Source of the DNA: Halorubrum halodurans | Lineage (GTDB): Archaea > Halobacteriota > Halobacteria > Halobacteriales > Haloferacaceae | Assembly (NCBI RefSeq): GCF_002252985.1 | Contig: NZ_NHPJ01000138.1 | Coordinates: forward strand, 1 to 44,042 | Length of the DNA stretch: 44,042 nt | Direction of reading: 5' to 3' | Part shown: positions 1 through 7,702 of the stretch, one piece after another | How the letters are laid out: every line of letters begins with the position of its first letter | How positions within the stretch are numbered: position 1 is the first letter of the stretch | Notes under the pieces: generated by a model | Database searches by the model: none | The model's input: only the letters and a program-made list of their open reading frames with translations | Told to the model about the DNA's origin: nothing | Position numbers and translations under genes: made by a program

Positions 1-121
1 GCGTCACCGGACGCGGAACGAACCGGCCGGCGACCGACGGCGGGGGCTGGAGGGCGGGCGGTGGAAGGGAGGACGGTTCGGCGATAGAAGCGATCCGCGT
101 TCGCGGGAGCGCCGCCGGCGG

Positions 122-139
122 GGACGCGTGAGCGCGTCC
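122..139 (-). terminator. Hairpin downstream of the DUF7123-type gene
   Basis: A perfect 7-bp stem (122-128 with 133-139) closes a 4-base loop, 16 bases past the stop codon of the minus-strand gene at 155-415. No T-run follows on that strand, so it is a possible 3'-end or processing structure and not a proven terminator. The rest of 1-154 shows nothing else I can name. Confidence 0.3.
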
Positions 140-154
140 GGTTCGGGGACCGAC

Positions 155-415
155 TCAGGCGGGCTCGACGCGCCAGGTCGTCGCGCCCGTGTACGACCAC
201 TTCTCGACGGTGAGTTCGGTGGCCGACTCGCTGAGCTTCACCATCAGCGCGCCGATCTCCTTCGGCGAGAGGTCGACGTCGTCCGAGATGAACTTCCCTT
301 TGAAGTACATCTCGCCGTCTTCGGCGCGTTCGAGCAGGTACCGCTTCAGCCGCTCCTCCTTGGAGAGGTCGTCGGTCGTGCTCGCGTTCGTGGAGGGGTT
401 CGCAGTCGCGCTCAT
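155..415 (-). CDS. Small conserved haloarchaeal protein (DUF7123-type, winged-helix-like)
   Basis: An 86-aa acidic protein. After a Ser/Thr/Ala-rich N-terminus of about 15 residues comes a region (SKEERLKRYLLE...) that looks like a small helix-turn-helix or winged-helix fold, ending in the segment EKWSYTGATTWRVEPA typical of a family that I recall as DUF7123. The function is unknown; a DNA-binding or regulatory role is inference from the fold-like pattern. The start is the ATG at 415. A TATA-like stretch (TTTATAA, about 449-455) lies roughly 35 bases upstream, implying a very short leader. It is transcribed alone: the next gene on the strand is over 400 bases away. Confidence 0.85.
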   Translation of the reverse strand: MSATANPSTNASTTDDLSKEERLKRYLLERAEDGEMYFKGKFISDDVDLSPKEIGALMVKLSESATELTVEKWSYTGATTWRVEPA

Positions 416-828
416 GGTACGTCCACTCCATGGCGACGGGGGATGTTATAAAGCGGAGACCGTTGGTCGGCATTCAGGGGGTTTCAGCTCCTTTCAGGCG
501 TCAACCGAGCGGTAAAACGTCCTCGAAGTCGTTTCAGAACCGTTCGAAAGGCGCTTAGAAAGTTTACAAGCTTTTTAGATCCGCTCGATCCGATCGCGGT
601 TGGATCGGCACCGAGGAGGGGCACGCGAACGCCGACCCCGACTTTTGGCGGACGCGTTTACCTAAATCACGACGAGCAGGCCGTCCGATCGCGGTCGAGC
701 GCGGACCGCGTGCGGGGTCGCTCGGGGGCGGATCGATCCCGGATCGGTCCCGGATCGCCTCCGATCGCCCCGGTCGGCTCCGGACCGCGAGTCACGGCGA
801 CCCGCTCGGGAGCGCTCGACCGGGTGGT
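416..828. other. 413-base gap with repeated TTTCAG motif, AT-rich patch and degenerate GATC-rich repeats
   Basis: No gene of convincing composition is present. Three copies of TTTCAG (482-487, 492-497, 532-537) sit just upstream of the promoter of the minus-strand gene at 155-415. An AT-rich patch at about 559-580 (containing AAGCTTTTTAGA) is followed by an imperfect hairpin around 583-614. At about 726-772, immediately past the moaE stop, a roughly 11-base unit of the type GGATCGGTCCC is repeated four times with decay. A 21-codon TTG-started frame at 600 has no support. Confidence 0.5.
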
Positions 829-1656
829 TCACGGCCGCTGGTGGAGCCAGAACTCCTCGGACTCGGTGGTCTCCTTCTTGAAGATCGGCACCTCGTCTTT
901 GAGCCGGTCGATCCCGTCCTCGACCGCCCGGAACGCCTCCGCGCGGTGGCCCGCGAGGACGACCACGAAGACGATGTCCTCGCCGGCCTCGATCACGCCA
1001 GTCCGGTGGTGGAAGGCCACCTCGAAGACGCCCTCCCGGTCGGTCAGCTCCGCGGCTATCGCGTCCATGCGCTCGCGGGCGACGCCCGCGTACTTCTCGA
1101 AGGCGAGGTGGGTCGTCCGGTCGTCGTCGGGGGCGTCCCGCGCGCGGACCCGCCCGGTGAACGTCGCGATCGCGCCCGACCGCTCCGCGTCGGCCGACCG
1201 CTCGACGCGCTCGACGAGCAGCTCGCGGGTGATCCACGGCTCCGCCCGATCGAGCGCCGCGAGGAGGTCGTCGACGTCGACGTCCTCGGGGCGGTCGCCG
1301 CTCGCGATCACGTCTCCGGGCGTGCCGTCCGGGTCGGCGTCGGGGCCGAGAAGCACGGTCGCGACCCGGAGACGGTCGTAGCCGACCGCGACGAGGTAGT
1401 CGTGGTCGGGCGCGAGGTCGTCGAGGAGCGCGTCGAAGCCGTCGACGCTCCCCCGGCCGGTCCAGCTCCCGTCGGGAGCGAGCGCGAGGGTCGTGTCGCC
1501 GGCGGGGGTGCCGTCGACGGGTCCGGACGCCTCCGACCCGTCCGGGTCGCCGGCGTGCTCCTCCCGCCGAACGACCGCGACCCGGCCCGCCAGCCGCTCC
1601 GCGAGCGTCCCGGCGAGGTCCTCCGCGCCGGGACCGAGTATCGAGATCGGGTGCAT
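829..1656 (-). CDS. moaE: Molybdopterin synthase catalytic subunit MoaE with N-terminal MobB-like domain
   Basis: 275 aa. The C-terminal ~140 residues are MoaE, the large subunit of molybdopterin synthase, which with thiocarboxylated MoaD inserts the dithiolene sulfurs into precursor Z (cyclic pyranopterin monophosphate) in the cytoplasm. Seen motifs: GAIATFTGRVR, LAFEKYAG, FHHRTG, AGHRAEAF, and the catalytic Lys-containing stretch LKDEVPIFKKE. The first ~130 residues resemble MobB (GTP-binding partner in molybdenum cofactor nucleotide attachment), but the P-loop region reads ILGPGAEDLAG and lacks the GK[ST] signature, so nucleotide binding by that half is doubtful. The start is the ATG at 1656, 45 bases after the stop of the acyl-CoA dehydrogenase gene, so the two may be cotranscribed. 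Confidence 0.92.
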   Translation of the reverse strand: MHPISILGPGAEDLAGTLAERLAGRVAVVRREEHAGDPDGSEASGPVDGTPAGDTTLALAPDGSWTGRGSVDGFDALLDDLAPDHDYLVAVGYDRLRVATVLLGPDADPDGTPGDVIASGDRPEDVDVDDLLAALDRAEPWITRELLVERVERSADAERSGAIATFTGRVRARDAPDDDRTTHLAFEKYAGVARERMDAIAAELTDREGVFEVAFHHRTGVIEAGEDIVFVVVLAGHRAEAFRAVEDGIDRLKDEVPIFKKETTESEEFWLHQRP

Positions 1657-1700
1657 GCCCGAACGCGGGCGGCGAGCGGCTTAGGCGTTTCCCGCTCGGC

Positions 1701-2558
1701 TCACTCGTAGACGTGGAACCCCTCTCCGGTCTTCTTGCCGAGGTCGCCGGCGGCGACCTTGCGCTTGAGGAGGTACGCTGGCTTGTATCGGTCGCCGAGC
1801 TCCTCGTGGAGGGTCTCGCTGGCGTCGAGGACCACGTCGAGCCCGATGTGGTCGGCGAGCTCGAGCGGACCCATGGGGACGTTCGTGCCGAGCCGCATGC
1901 CCCGGTCGACGTCCTCCCGCGTGGCCACGCCCTCGTCGTACGCCCGGATCCCCTCGTTTATCCACGGCATCAGGATCCGGTTGGTGACGAACCCCGGCTT
2001 GTCGTCGGACTCCCACGTCTCCTTGCCCACCTCCTCGGCGAACCCGTGGGCGAACTCGACGACCGCGGCGTCGGTGCGCTCGCCCACGACGACCTCGACG
2101 CCGTCCATCACCGGAACCGGGTTCATGAAGTGGAGGCCGACGACCCGCTCCGGCCGGCCGGTCGCGCTCGCGATCTCCGTGATCGACAGCGTCGACGTGT
2201 TGGTCGCGAGGACGGCGTCGCCGTCGACGATCCCGTCGAGGTCGGCGAAGACGTCCCGTTTCACCGCCAGGTCCTCGATCACCGCCTCGACGACGAGGTC
2301 GGCGTCAGCGAGGTCGGCGAGGTCGGTGGTGCCCGCGATCCGCGAGCGGATCGTCGCCGGCTCCTCGTCGAGCGCGCCCTTCGCCGCGAGCCGCTCGAGG
2401 CTCGAATCGATCCCCTCGAGGCCGCGGTCGACGTACTCGCGCTCGACGTCGCGCATGGTCACGTCGTAGCCGGCGGTCGCGGCGACCTGTGCGATGCCGT
2501 GGCCCATCGTTCCCGCCCCGACCACGCCCACCCTCTCCACGTCGGCTGGCTCGTCCAT
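1701..2558 (-). CDS. hbd: 3-hydroxyacyl-CoA dehydrogenase
   Basis: 285 aa, the usual length of the monofunctional short-chain 3-hydroxyacyl-CoA dehydrogenase, which oxidises (S)-3-hydroxyacyl-CoA to 3-oxoacyl-CoA with NAD+. The N-terminal Rossmann motif is GVVGAGTMGHGIAQ (about residues 12-25). Then come ATNTSTLSITEIA, the catalytic-His segment GLHFMNPVPVM with the paired Glu downstream, and the C-terminal all-helical domain (PGFVTNRILMPWINEG ... PMGPLELADHIGLD). Haloarchaea carry several paralogues for fatty-acid and PHA metabolism, so the physiological substrate cannot be fixed. It lies only 24 bases downstream of the histidine kinase gene and 45 bases upstream of moaE. Confidence 0.95.
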   Translation of the reverse strand: MDEPADVERVGVVGAGTMGHGIAQVAATAGYDVTMRDVEREYVDRGLEGIDSSLERLAAKGALDEEPATIRSRIAGTTDLADLADADLVVEAVIEDLAVKRDVFADLDGIVDGDAVLATNTSTLSITEIASATGRPERVVGLHFMNPVPVMDGVEVVVGERTDAAVVEFAHGFAEEVGKETWESDDKPGFVTNRILMPWINEGIRAYDEGVATREDVDRGMRLGTNVPMGPLELADHIGLDVVLDASETLHEELGDRYKPAYLLKRKVAAGDLGKKTGEGFHVYE

Positions 2559-2582
2559 GGGATCGCTGCCGCGGGCGCGGGG

Positions 2583-4262
2583 CTAAGTATTGTGGTGGGA
2601 AAGCCCGCTCCGGCGGACGGGAACCGTCGTCGTGACGACCGTCCCCGTGGGGTCGTTCGACTCGAAGGTCACGGAGCCGTCGATCACCTCCGTCCCCCAC
2701 TTCACGAGCCAGAGCCCGAGGCCGCTCGCGTGGCGGAGCGGGGTCTCGGTGCCCGAGTTCAGGACGTCGAGCTCGTAGTCGTCGATCCCCGGCCCGTTGT
2801 CGATGACCCGGATCCGGGCCTGCTCGTCGTCGACCGCGGCGGTCACGGTGACGCGTCTCTCCTCCCCGTCGTTGTGTATCGCGGCGTTCTCGATCAGGTT
2901 GTTCACCACGACGGAGAGCCCCTCGGAGACGGCGGCGTCCGCGGCGGGACGCTCGAGCACGAACTCGACCTCCGGATACGCGTCGCGGGCGGCATCCAGG
3001 CTCCGCTCGAGCAGGCCGACGAGCGACGTCCCCTCCCGGTCGTTCACCGTGTCCTCGAAGAGGTCGATCGCGTCGCGCCCCTTCTCGCTGATCTCGACGA
3101 TGCGCGCCGTGCGGTTCGTGATCGTCTCGGCCGTCTCTCCGGAGGTGCGTTCGGCGTACCCCTGGATGATGTTGGTCTCGGTGCGGATGTTGTGTCGCAA
3201 CACGCGGTTGAGCACCTTCAGTCGCTGCTGCTGTTGGAGGTATCGCGTGACGTCGTGGAGCGTGACCACGTATCCGAGCGTCTCGTCGTGTCGATCGGTG
3301 AGCTCGCTGACGGCCACGTCGTACGACCGTGACGTCGACCCGGTACCGACCGTCAGGAGCTCGCGCCCGCCGTCGGCTCGGAACGGCTCGTTCAGCGGGA
3401 GGACGTCGGTTCCCTGCGCCCCGAGCGCCCGACTCATGTCGATGTCGAGGGTCTCGGCGGCCGCCCGGTTCATCTCGACGATCGTGTCGTGTCCGTCGAC
3501 GACGACGACGCCCTCGTGGATGTGGTCGAACAGGAACTGCTTCGCGCGCCACGCGGGGGCCGGATTGGCCCCGAACATCCGGAACCGGTCGATGGCACCC
3601 AGGTACGCGACGCCGGAGATCGCGAACGCGATCGGCGTCGGGTCGATGCCCACGTTCGGGAACGCCCCCAGGTTGTAGAGGACGTTCGTCGCCCACGGCG
3701 TGGCGACCCCGACGATCAGCGCCGCGCTCTGGCCCCGGAACGCGGTCGCCCCGCTCGAGAGGAGCCCCAGTATCGGGACGATCCCGAGCACGGCGAGCAG
3801 GTAGGTGTAGCCGGCGGTGACCACGTACCAGATCCCCCCCTGTTCGACGAGCACGGACCCCTGGGCGGTGACGCCGACCTCCCGCACGTACAGGAGGCCG
3901 TGGTAGCTCTCCGTCAACGCGAGAAGGACCGTGAGCGCCGGAACGACCGCCAACAGCGCGACGTTTCGACGGGTGAGGTACTCGTCGCGTCCCGTGTACT
4001 CCAGGGAGAACAGGATCCACGCGACGGGGACCGTCATGACGCCGACCCAGCCGACTTTCGTCCAGAACGTCGCCTCCGCCGCGGTTCCCGCGGAGAGACT
4101 GAAGACGATACACGTCGACCACCACGACTGCCCGACCAGCAGCCACACGAGCGGTTTCGCCCCCGGATTCGGGCGCGCCCGCCACGCGAGGATCGCCGCG
4201 CTGGCCCCGATGGCGACCGAGCCGAACAGGACGGGGACCGCGAGCGAGGTCGGAGAGAACAC
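2583..4262 (-). CDS. Membrane sensor histidine kinase (7TM N-terminal domain, PAS, HATPase)
   Basis: About 559 aa from a GTG start at 4262. The first ~220 residues hold seven hydrophobic segments, as in the histidine-kinase N-terminal 7TM family. A PAS domain follows (FDHIHEGVVVVDGHDTIVEM, then ... VTLHDVT). The dimerisation/phosphoacceptor box is RVLRHNIRTE, and the ATPase domain has an N-box (NNLIENAAIHND), G1 (IDNGPGID) and G2 (GLGLWLVKWG). It should autophosphorylate in response to a membrane or PAS-sensed cue and pass phosphate to an unidentified receiver; no response-regulator gene is adjacent. A longer reading from TTG at 4319 is possible, but a TATA-like box at 4286-4298 would then lie inside the gene, and it is correctly spaced for leaderless initiation at 4262. 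Confidence 0.9.
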   Translation of the reverse strand: MFSPTSLAVPVLFGSVAIGASAAILAWRARPNPGAKPLVWLLVGQSWWSTCIVFSLSAGTAAEATFWTKVGWVGVMTVPVAWILFSLEYTGRDEYLTRRNVALLAVVPALTVLLALTESYHGLLYVREVGVTAQGSVLVEQGGIWYVVTAGYTYLLAVLGIVPILGLLSSGATAFRGQSAALIVGVATPWATNVLYNLGAFPNVGIDPTPIAFAISGVAYLGAIDRFRMFGANPAPAWRAKQFLFDHIHEGVVVVDGHDTIVEMNRAAAETLDIDMSRALGAQGTDVLPLNEPFRADGGRELLTVGTGSTSRSYDVAVSELTDRHDETLGYVVTLHDVTRYLQQQQRLKVLNRVLRHNIRTETNIIQGYAERTSGETAETITNRTARIVEISEKGRDAIDLFEDTVNDREGTSLVGLLERSLDAARDAYPEVEFVLERPAADAAVSEGLSVVVNNLIENAAIHNDGEERRVTVTAAVDDEQARIRVIDNGPGIDDYELDVLNSGTETPLRHASGLGLWLVKWGTEVIDGSVTFESNDPTGTVVTTTVPVRRSGLSHHNT

Positions 4263-4285
4263 GTGAGGGCGTAACGACGCCCCGG

Positions 4286-4298
4286 CATATGAATTATC
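4286..4298 (-). promoter_or_regulatory. TATA-like box for the 7TM histidine kinase gene
   Basis: An AT-rich block (ATAATTCATATG on the minus strand) stands 24-36 bases ahead of the GTG at 4262. This spacing is normal for haloarchaeal leaderless promoters and decides the start against the upstream TTG at 4319. Confidence 0.55.
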
Positions 4299-4358
4299 CG
4301 GGAGGTATCGGGAAAACAAGGGTGGCGGACGGCGGCCGGACGACGCGGACGGGGAACG

Positions 4359-4393
4359 AAAAAAACGGACGGGCCGCGGTCGCTCCGACCGCG
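4359..4393 (-). terminator. Intrinsic-type terminator after the UbiA gene
   Basis: On the minus strand, directly after the UbiA stop codon (4395-4397), a perfect 7-bp GC stem (4375-4381 with 4387-4393, loop of five) is followed nine bases later by a run of seven T (4359-4365 as A on the plus strand). This is the clearest hairpin-plus-T-run 3' end in the window. Confidence 0.7.
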
Positions 4394-4394
4394 A

Positions 4395-5333
4395 TCAGAG
4401 CCCCGTCGTGAACACGAGGAGGAGCGCGAACACCACGAGGTGTTTCGCCTCGCCGGCGATGGCGAGACGGCCCGGCGCCGCGCTCCGGCCCACGAACCAC
4501 GCGAGGACCAACGCGTAGCCGAGGCCGACGAGTATCGCCGCCGCGGCCGCGGTCGGCAGTATCCCGAGGGAGAGCGCGACCGCGACGAAGGCGACGAGCG
4601 CCAGGTCGAGCCCGTACAGGATATGTCTCGTTCGCCGGACCCCGAAGACGACCGGGAGCGTCGAGACGCCGACGGCCTCGTCGGCCTCGACATCCCGGAC
4701 GTTCGGGATCTCCGTGTTGACGAACGTGTCGACGAGGAAGTAGACGAACACCACCGCCGCGAGCGGCGTCACGGACGCCTCGGCGAACGCGAGCGGGAGG
4801 CCGACGACCGCGATCGCCCACGCCGAGGCGACGATCGTCGAGTTCACGATCAGGATCCGCTTCAGCCGCTTGAAGTAGGAGCCGAGCGACGGCAGCCAGT
4901 CGGAGGCGTAGAGGATCCAGAAGCCGCCGGGGAGCAGCGTGATCGCGAGCGCGATCGGCCCGCCGGTCAACGCGAGGGCGATCGCGAGCCCGTACGTGAC
5001 CGCCGTGAGGACCGACAGCAGGGTGCGGTGGCGCGTCACGAACGCGCTCCGCTCCGGACTCGACACCTCGTCGTCGGCCGCGTCCGCGATCCGGTCGCCG
5101 GCGTACACCGCGAAGGTGACCAACCCGACGACGATCGGGGCGGGATTGGGCGGTATCGACAACACGAGATGGACCGTCAGGACCTCGATCATCGCGATGA
5201 AGACGAGGTACGTCGAACTGTACGTCAGGACGTCTCTGATCCGGCATCCGACGTCGACGACCGACTCGGGCACGTCGACGTGCCACGGGACGGTCGTGTC
5301 CGTGGATACCGGTTCGTTCGTTTTGCTAGCCAT
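4395..5333 (-). CDS. UbiA family prenyltransferase (integral membrane)
   Basis: 312 aa from the ATG at 5333; a TTG 25 codons further up is less likely. About eight to nine hydrophobic helices are visible. UbiA enzymes transfer an isoprenoid diphosphate to an acceptor using two Asp-rich, Mg2+-binding loops. The second is well formed (NVRDVEADEAVG). The first reads YAGDRIADAADDE: two Asp at the right spacing, but the usual leading Asn is replaced by Gly. Haloarchaeal relatives include DGGGP synthase, MenA and lycopene elongase; nothing here decides which, and phytoene synthase is more than 20 kb away. It is monocistronic, with its own terminator. Confidence 0.88.
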   Translation of the reverse strand: MASKTNEPVSTDTTVPWHVDVPESVVDVGCRIRDVLTYSSTYLVFIAMIEVLTVHLVLSIPPNPAPIVVGLVTFAVYAGDRIADAADDEVSSPERSAFVTRHRTLLSVLTAVTYGLAIALALTGGPIALAITLLPGGFWILYASDWLPSLGSYFKRLKRILIVNSTIVASAWAIAVVGLPLAFAEASVTPLAAVVFVYFLVDTFVNTEIPNVRDVEADEAVGVSTLPVVFGVRRTRHILYGLDLALVAFVAVALSLGILPTAAAAAILVGLGYALVLAWFVGRSAAPGRLAIAGEAKHLVVFALLLVFTTGL

Positions 5334-5596
5334 GGGTTCGGCGGCGACCGGCCGACGGTCCGTCCGCCGGCGATCGCCCGGTCGATCCTCGGTCCGCCCG
5401 ATCCTCAAAGCAGGGGTCGTGACGGCCGGAGAACTCGGCCATCGGTCCGGAGAGCGGCCCGATCTCTCCCGGCGGATCTCGTTTACTATATCGATAGTTA
5501 GTTATTCTCAACCTGTCGGCGTAGAGAGGACATACTCCGAGAACACGGCGGTTCCGGCGGAGCGCGGCCGCCGAACGACCATAGCCCTTTTTGGTA

Positions 5597-5614
5597 GCGT
5601 AACCGGAATTACGC
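5597..5614 (+). promoter_or_regulatory. Inverted repeat (operator-like) at the aldolase/FBPase promoter
   Basis: GCGTAA at 5597-5602 and TTACGC at 5609-5614 form a perfect dyad with a 6-base spacer. It lies between a T-rich TATA-like stretch (about 5587-5592) and the ATG at 5619, so a bound protein would cover the presumed transcription start. Haloarchaeal sugar-gene regulators known to act on such genes include TrmB, GlpR and GfcR; I cannot assign this site to any of them. Confidence 0.5.
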
Positions 5615-5618
5615 ACCG

Positions 5619-6422
5619 ATGCTCCCACACGCCGCCGACGAGATCTCCAGGGACGGAAAGTCGCTCATTCTCGCGTACGACCACGGGCTCGAACACGGGC
5701 CGGTCGACTTCGAGCCGAACCCGTCGACGGCCGACCCCGAGCGGCTGTTCGATCTGGCGACCCACAGCGCGGTGACCGCGCTGGCCGTCCAGAAGGGGGT
5801 CGCCGAGGCGTACTATCCCGACTACGCCGACGAGGTGAACCTGCTGTTGAAGCTGAACGGGACCTCGAACCTGTGGCGGGGCGAGCCGGACAGCGCGGTC
5901 AACTGCTCGGCCGAGTACGCCGCCGAGCTGGGTGCCGACGCGATCGGCTTCACCGTCTACGGCGGCTCGAACCACGAGGTCGAGATGGCCGAGGAGTTCC
6001 GCGAGGCTCAGGAGGGGGCCCGCGAACACGACATGGGCGTCGTCATGTGGTCGTACCCGCGCGGACAGGGGCTGCGCAACGACGGGAGCCCCGAGGTGAT
6101 CGCCTACGGGGCGCGGCTCGGGCTCGAGCTCGGCGCGGACCTGGTGAAGGTGAAGTATCCGGGCTCCGCCGAGGCGATGGGCGACGCCGTGGAGATGGCC
6201 GGCCCGACGCAGGTGGTGATGTCCGGCGGGACGATGCGCGACGACAAGGCGTTCCTCCGGAACGTCGCGGACGCCATCGACGCCGGCGCGACCGGGCTCG
6301 CCGTCGGCCGAAACGTCTTCCAGCGCGACGACCCCGAGCGCATCCTCGACGCGCTCGAGGCCGTGGTCTTCCAGGAGGTCGACCCGGCCGAGGCGCTGGC
6401 CATCGCCGAGAGCGACGACTGA
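5619..6422 (+). CDS. fba: Archaeal class I fructose-1,6-bisphosphate aldolase (DhnA/FbaB type)
   Basis: 267 aa, the usual length for the archaeal-type class I aldolase, a TIM-barrel enzyme that reversibly condenses dihydroxyacetone phosphate and glyceraldehyde 3-phosphate via a Schiff base. Visible: the N-terminal strand LILAYDHGLEHGP with substrate-contacting Asp/His; the active-site lysine region ADLVKVKYPG (Lys177 or 179); the phosphate-binding glycine stretch VVMSGGTM; and the late barrel motif GLAVGRNVFQ. Its TGA overlaps the FBPase ATG by one base (TGATG at 6420-6424), so translation is probably coupled. Pairing with FBPase points to gluconeogenic flow as the main role. An operator-like inverted repeat sits at its promoter. 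Confidence 0.95.
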   Translation: MLPHAADEISRDGKSLILAYDHGLEHGPVDFEPNPSTADPERLFDLATHSAVTALAVQKGVAEAYYPDYADEVNLLLKLNGTSNLWRGEPDSAVNCSAEYAAELGADAIGFTVYGGSNHEVEMAEEFREAQEGAREHDMGVVMWSYPRGQGLRNDGSPEVIAYGARLGLELGADLVKVKYPGSAEAMGDAVEMAGPTQVVMSGGTMRDDKAFLRNVADAIDAGATGLAVGRNVFQRDDPERILDALEAVVFQEVDPAEALAIAESDD

Positions 6423-7345
6423 TGGCCGACCCCGACCCGGTCGTCGAGGCCGTCTTCGACGCGGTCGCGGCGACGGCCCCGACGATCCGCGACGCCCTCC
6501 CCGGCCGGCGCGTCGAGAGCGGGGCGGAGAACCCCTCCGGCGAGACGGTACTGGCGGGCGACGTGTACGCCGACGAGCTGCTCTTGGAGGCGCTCTCCGC
6601 GGTCGAGGGCGTCGGCTCCTTCGTCAGCGAGGAGCGCCCCGAGGCGATCGACGTGGGCGGCGCGGTCGGCGAGGACGGCGAGGGGGCGTACGCGGTCGCG
6701 ATCGACCCCCTCGACGGCTCCTCGAACCTGCGGTCGAACAACGCGATGGGGACCGTCGTCGGGATATACGACGCGCCGCTTCCGGCCACCGGTCGGGATC
6801 TCGTCGCCGCCGGCTACGTCCTCTACGGGCCGATCACGACGATGGTCGTCGCCGACGGGTCGGGCGTTCGGGAAGAGGTCGTCGAGCGTGAGGACGGAAG
6901 TGAGGGCCTCGGCGACGGCGACGACGCCGGCGTCACCCGCTCCGTCGTCGCCGACGACCTCGCGCTGCCCGACGAGCCGACCGTCTACGGCTTCGGCGGC
7001 CGGGTGCCGGACTGGCCCGACGCGTTCCGCGAGTACGCCCGCGAGGTCGAGGACGAGCTCAAACTGCGGTACGGCGGCGCGATGGTCGGCGACGTGAACC
7101 AGGTGGTGACCTACGGCGGGGTGTTCGCGTACCCCGCGCTGGTCGACGCGCCCGACGGGAAGCTCCGGCTCTCCTTCGAGGCGAACCCGATCGCGCACGT
7201 CATCGAGTCGATGGGCGGAGCCTCCTCGAACGGCTCGGGATCGATCCTCGACGTCGAGCCCGAGGGGATCCACGACCGCGTCCCGCTGTACGTCGGCAAC
7301 GAGGAACTGGTCGACCGGCTGGAAGCGGCACTCGACGAGGAGTAG
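6422..7345 (+). CDS. fbp: Fructose-1,6-bisphosphatase class I
   Basis: 307 aa. It hydrolyses fructose 1,6-bisphosphate to fructose 6-phosphate, the irreversible gluconeogenic step. The hallmark metal-binding motif IDPLDGSSN is at residues 94-102, preceded by the metal-ligand glutamates in SEERPE (about 69-74). Later family segments include KLRYGGAMVGDVNQVV and the C-terminal PIAHVIESMGGASSNG, which carries the substrate-phosphate contacts. The frame stays open upstream into the aldolase gene, but the ATG at 6422 gives the family N-terminus and a one-base overlap with the aldolase stop. An Asp/Glu/Gly-rich insert near residues 150-170 is a haloarchaeal-style surface loop. Confidence 0.95.
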   Translation: MADPDPVVEAVFDAVAATAPTIRDALPGRRVESGAENPSGETVLAGDVYADELLLEALSAVEGVGSFVSEERPEAIDVGGAVGEDGEGAYAVAIDPLDGSSNLRSNNAMGTVVGIYDAPLPATGRDLVAAGYVLYGPITTMVVADGSGVREEVVEREDGSEGLGDGDDAGVTRSVVADDLALPDEPTVYGFGGRVPDWPDAFREYAREVEDELKLRYGGAMVGDVNQVVTYGGVFAYPALVDAPDGKLRLSFEANPIAHVIESMGGASSNGSGSILDVEPEGIHDRVPLYVGNEELVDRLEAALDEE

Positions 7346-7375
7346 GGAGAGGCCGTCCGTTTTCGTGTCCTAAGC

Positions 7376-7676
7376 GGTGGCGCGCCGGTGAGCGCCCGGA
7401 GGCCGCGAGGAGCCCGCGAGGGACGCTGCGAACGCAGTGAGCAGCGAGGCTGGGGAGGCGTGAGGTGCGGTGCGGCGCAGTCGGGTGGGGCTCAAAGGGG
7501 CAGTCGCGAGGACGAAGCTCGGCGACGCAAGCACCGCAGAAACGAGCGCAGCGAGTGACGAGGAGCGTGGTTCGAAACGGCAGAGCCGTTTCGTCATCAC
7601 GAAAGGCGCTTTGCGCCTTTCGAACGACAGCGAGCCGCGCGAGTCCTCGCGACTGGGGCTTTGGCGGTGTTCACCA
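7376..7676. repeat. Structured intergenic element with inverted ends and internal hairpins (probable dispersed haloarchaeal repeat)
   Basis: About 300 bases without a credible gene. The core (7493-7663) is bounded by 18-base inverted repeats matching at 15 of 18 positions (7493-7510 and 7646-7663, containing CAGTCGCGAG and CTCGCGACTG). Inside are two adjacent perfect hairpins: 7573-7581 with 7585-7593 (9 bp, loop AGA) and 7600-7609 with 7613-7622 (10 bp, loop TTT). The left flank carries the phrases GCGAACGCAGTGAGCAGCGA and GCTGGGGAGGCGTGAGG. From memory, very similar phrases recur between genes in Halorubrum-like genomes; I cannot verify copy number here. It contains no transposase. Candidates are a MITE-like element or a REP-like structured repeat. 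Confidence 0.6.
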
Positions 7677-7702
7677 CGGTTGTCGCTTCGTATCGAATCG
7701 AA

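Noticed and set aside
841..1710. Long plus-strand frame opposite moaE
   Set aside because: High-GC antisense shadow: the opposite strand encodes a full MoaE with all motifs, and this frame is Arg/Val/Asp-rich without any domain.
1713..3332. 539-codon plus-strand frame across hbd and the histidine kinase
   Set aside because: It spans two real minus-strand genes and their intergenic gap, which no real single gene would mirror; composition is that of an antisense frame.
7493..7663. Insertion sequence or transposase remnant
   Set aside because: Inverted ends exist, but there is no transposase frame and no visible target duplication, so only a repeat call is supported.
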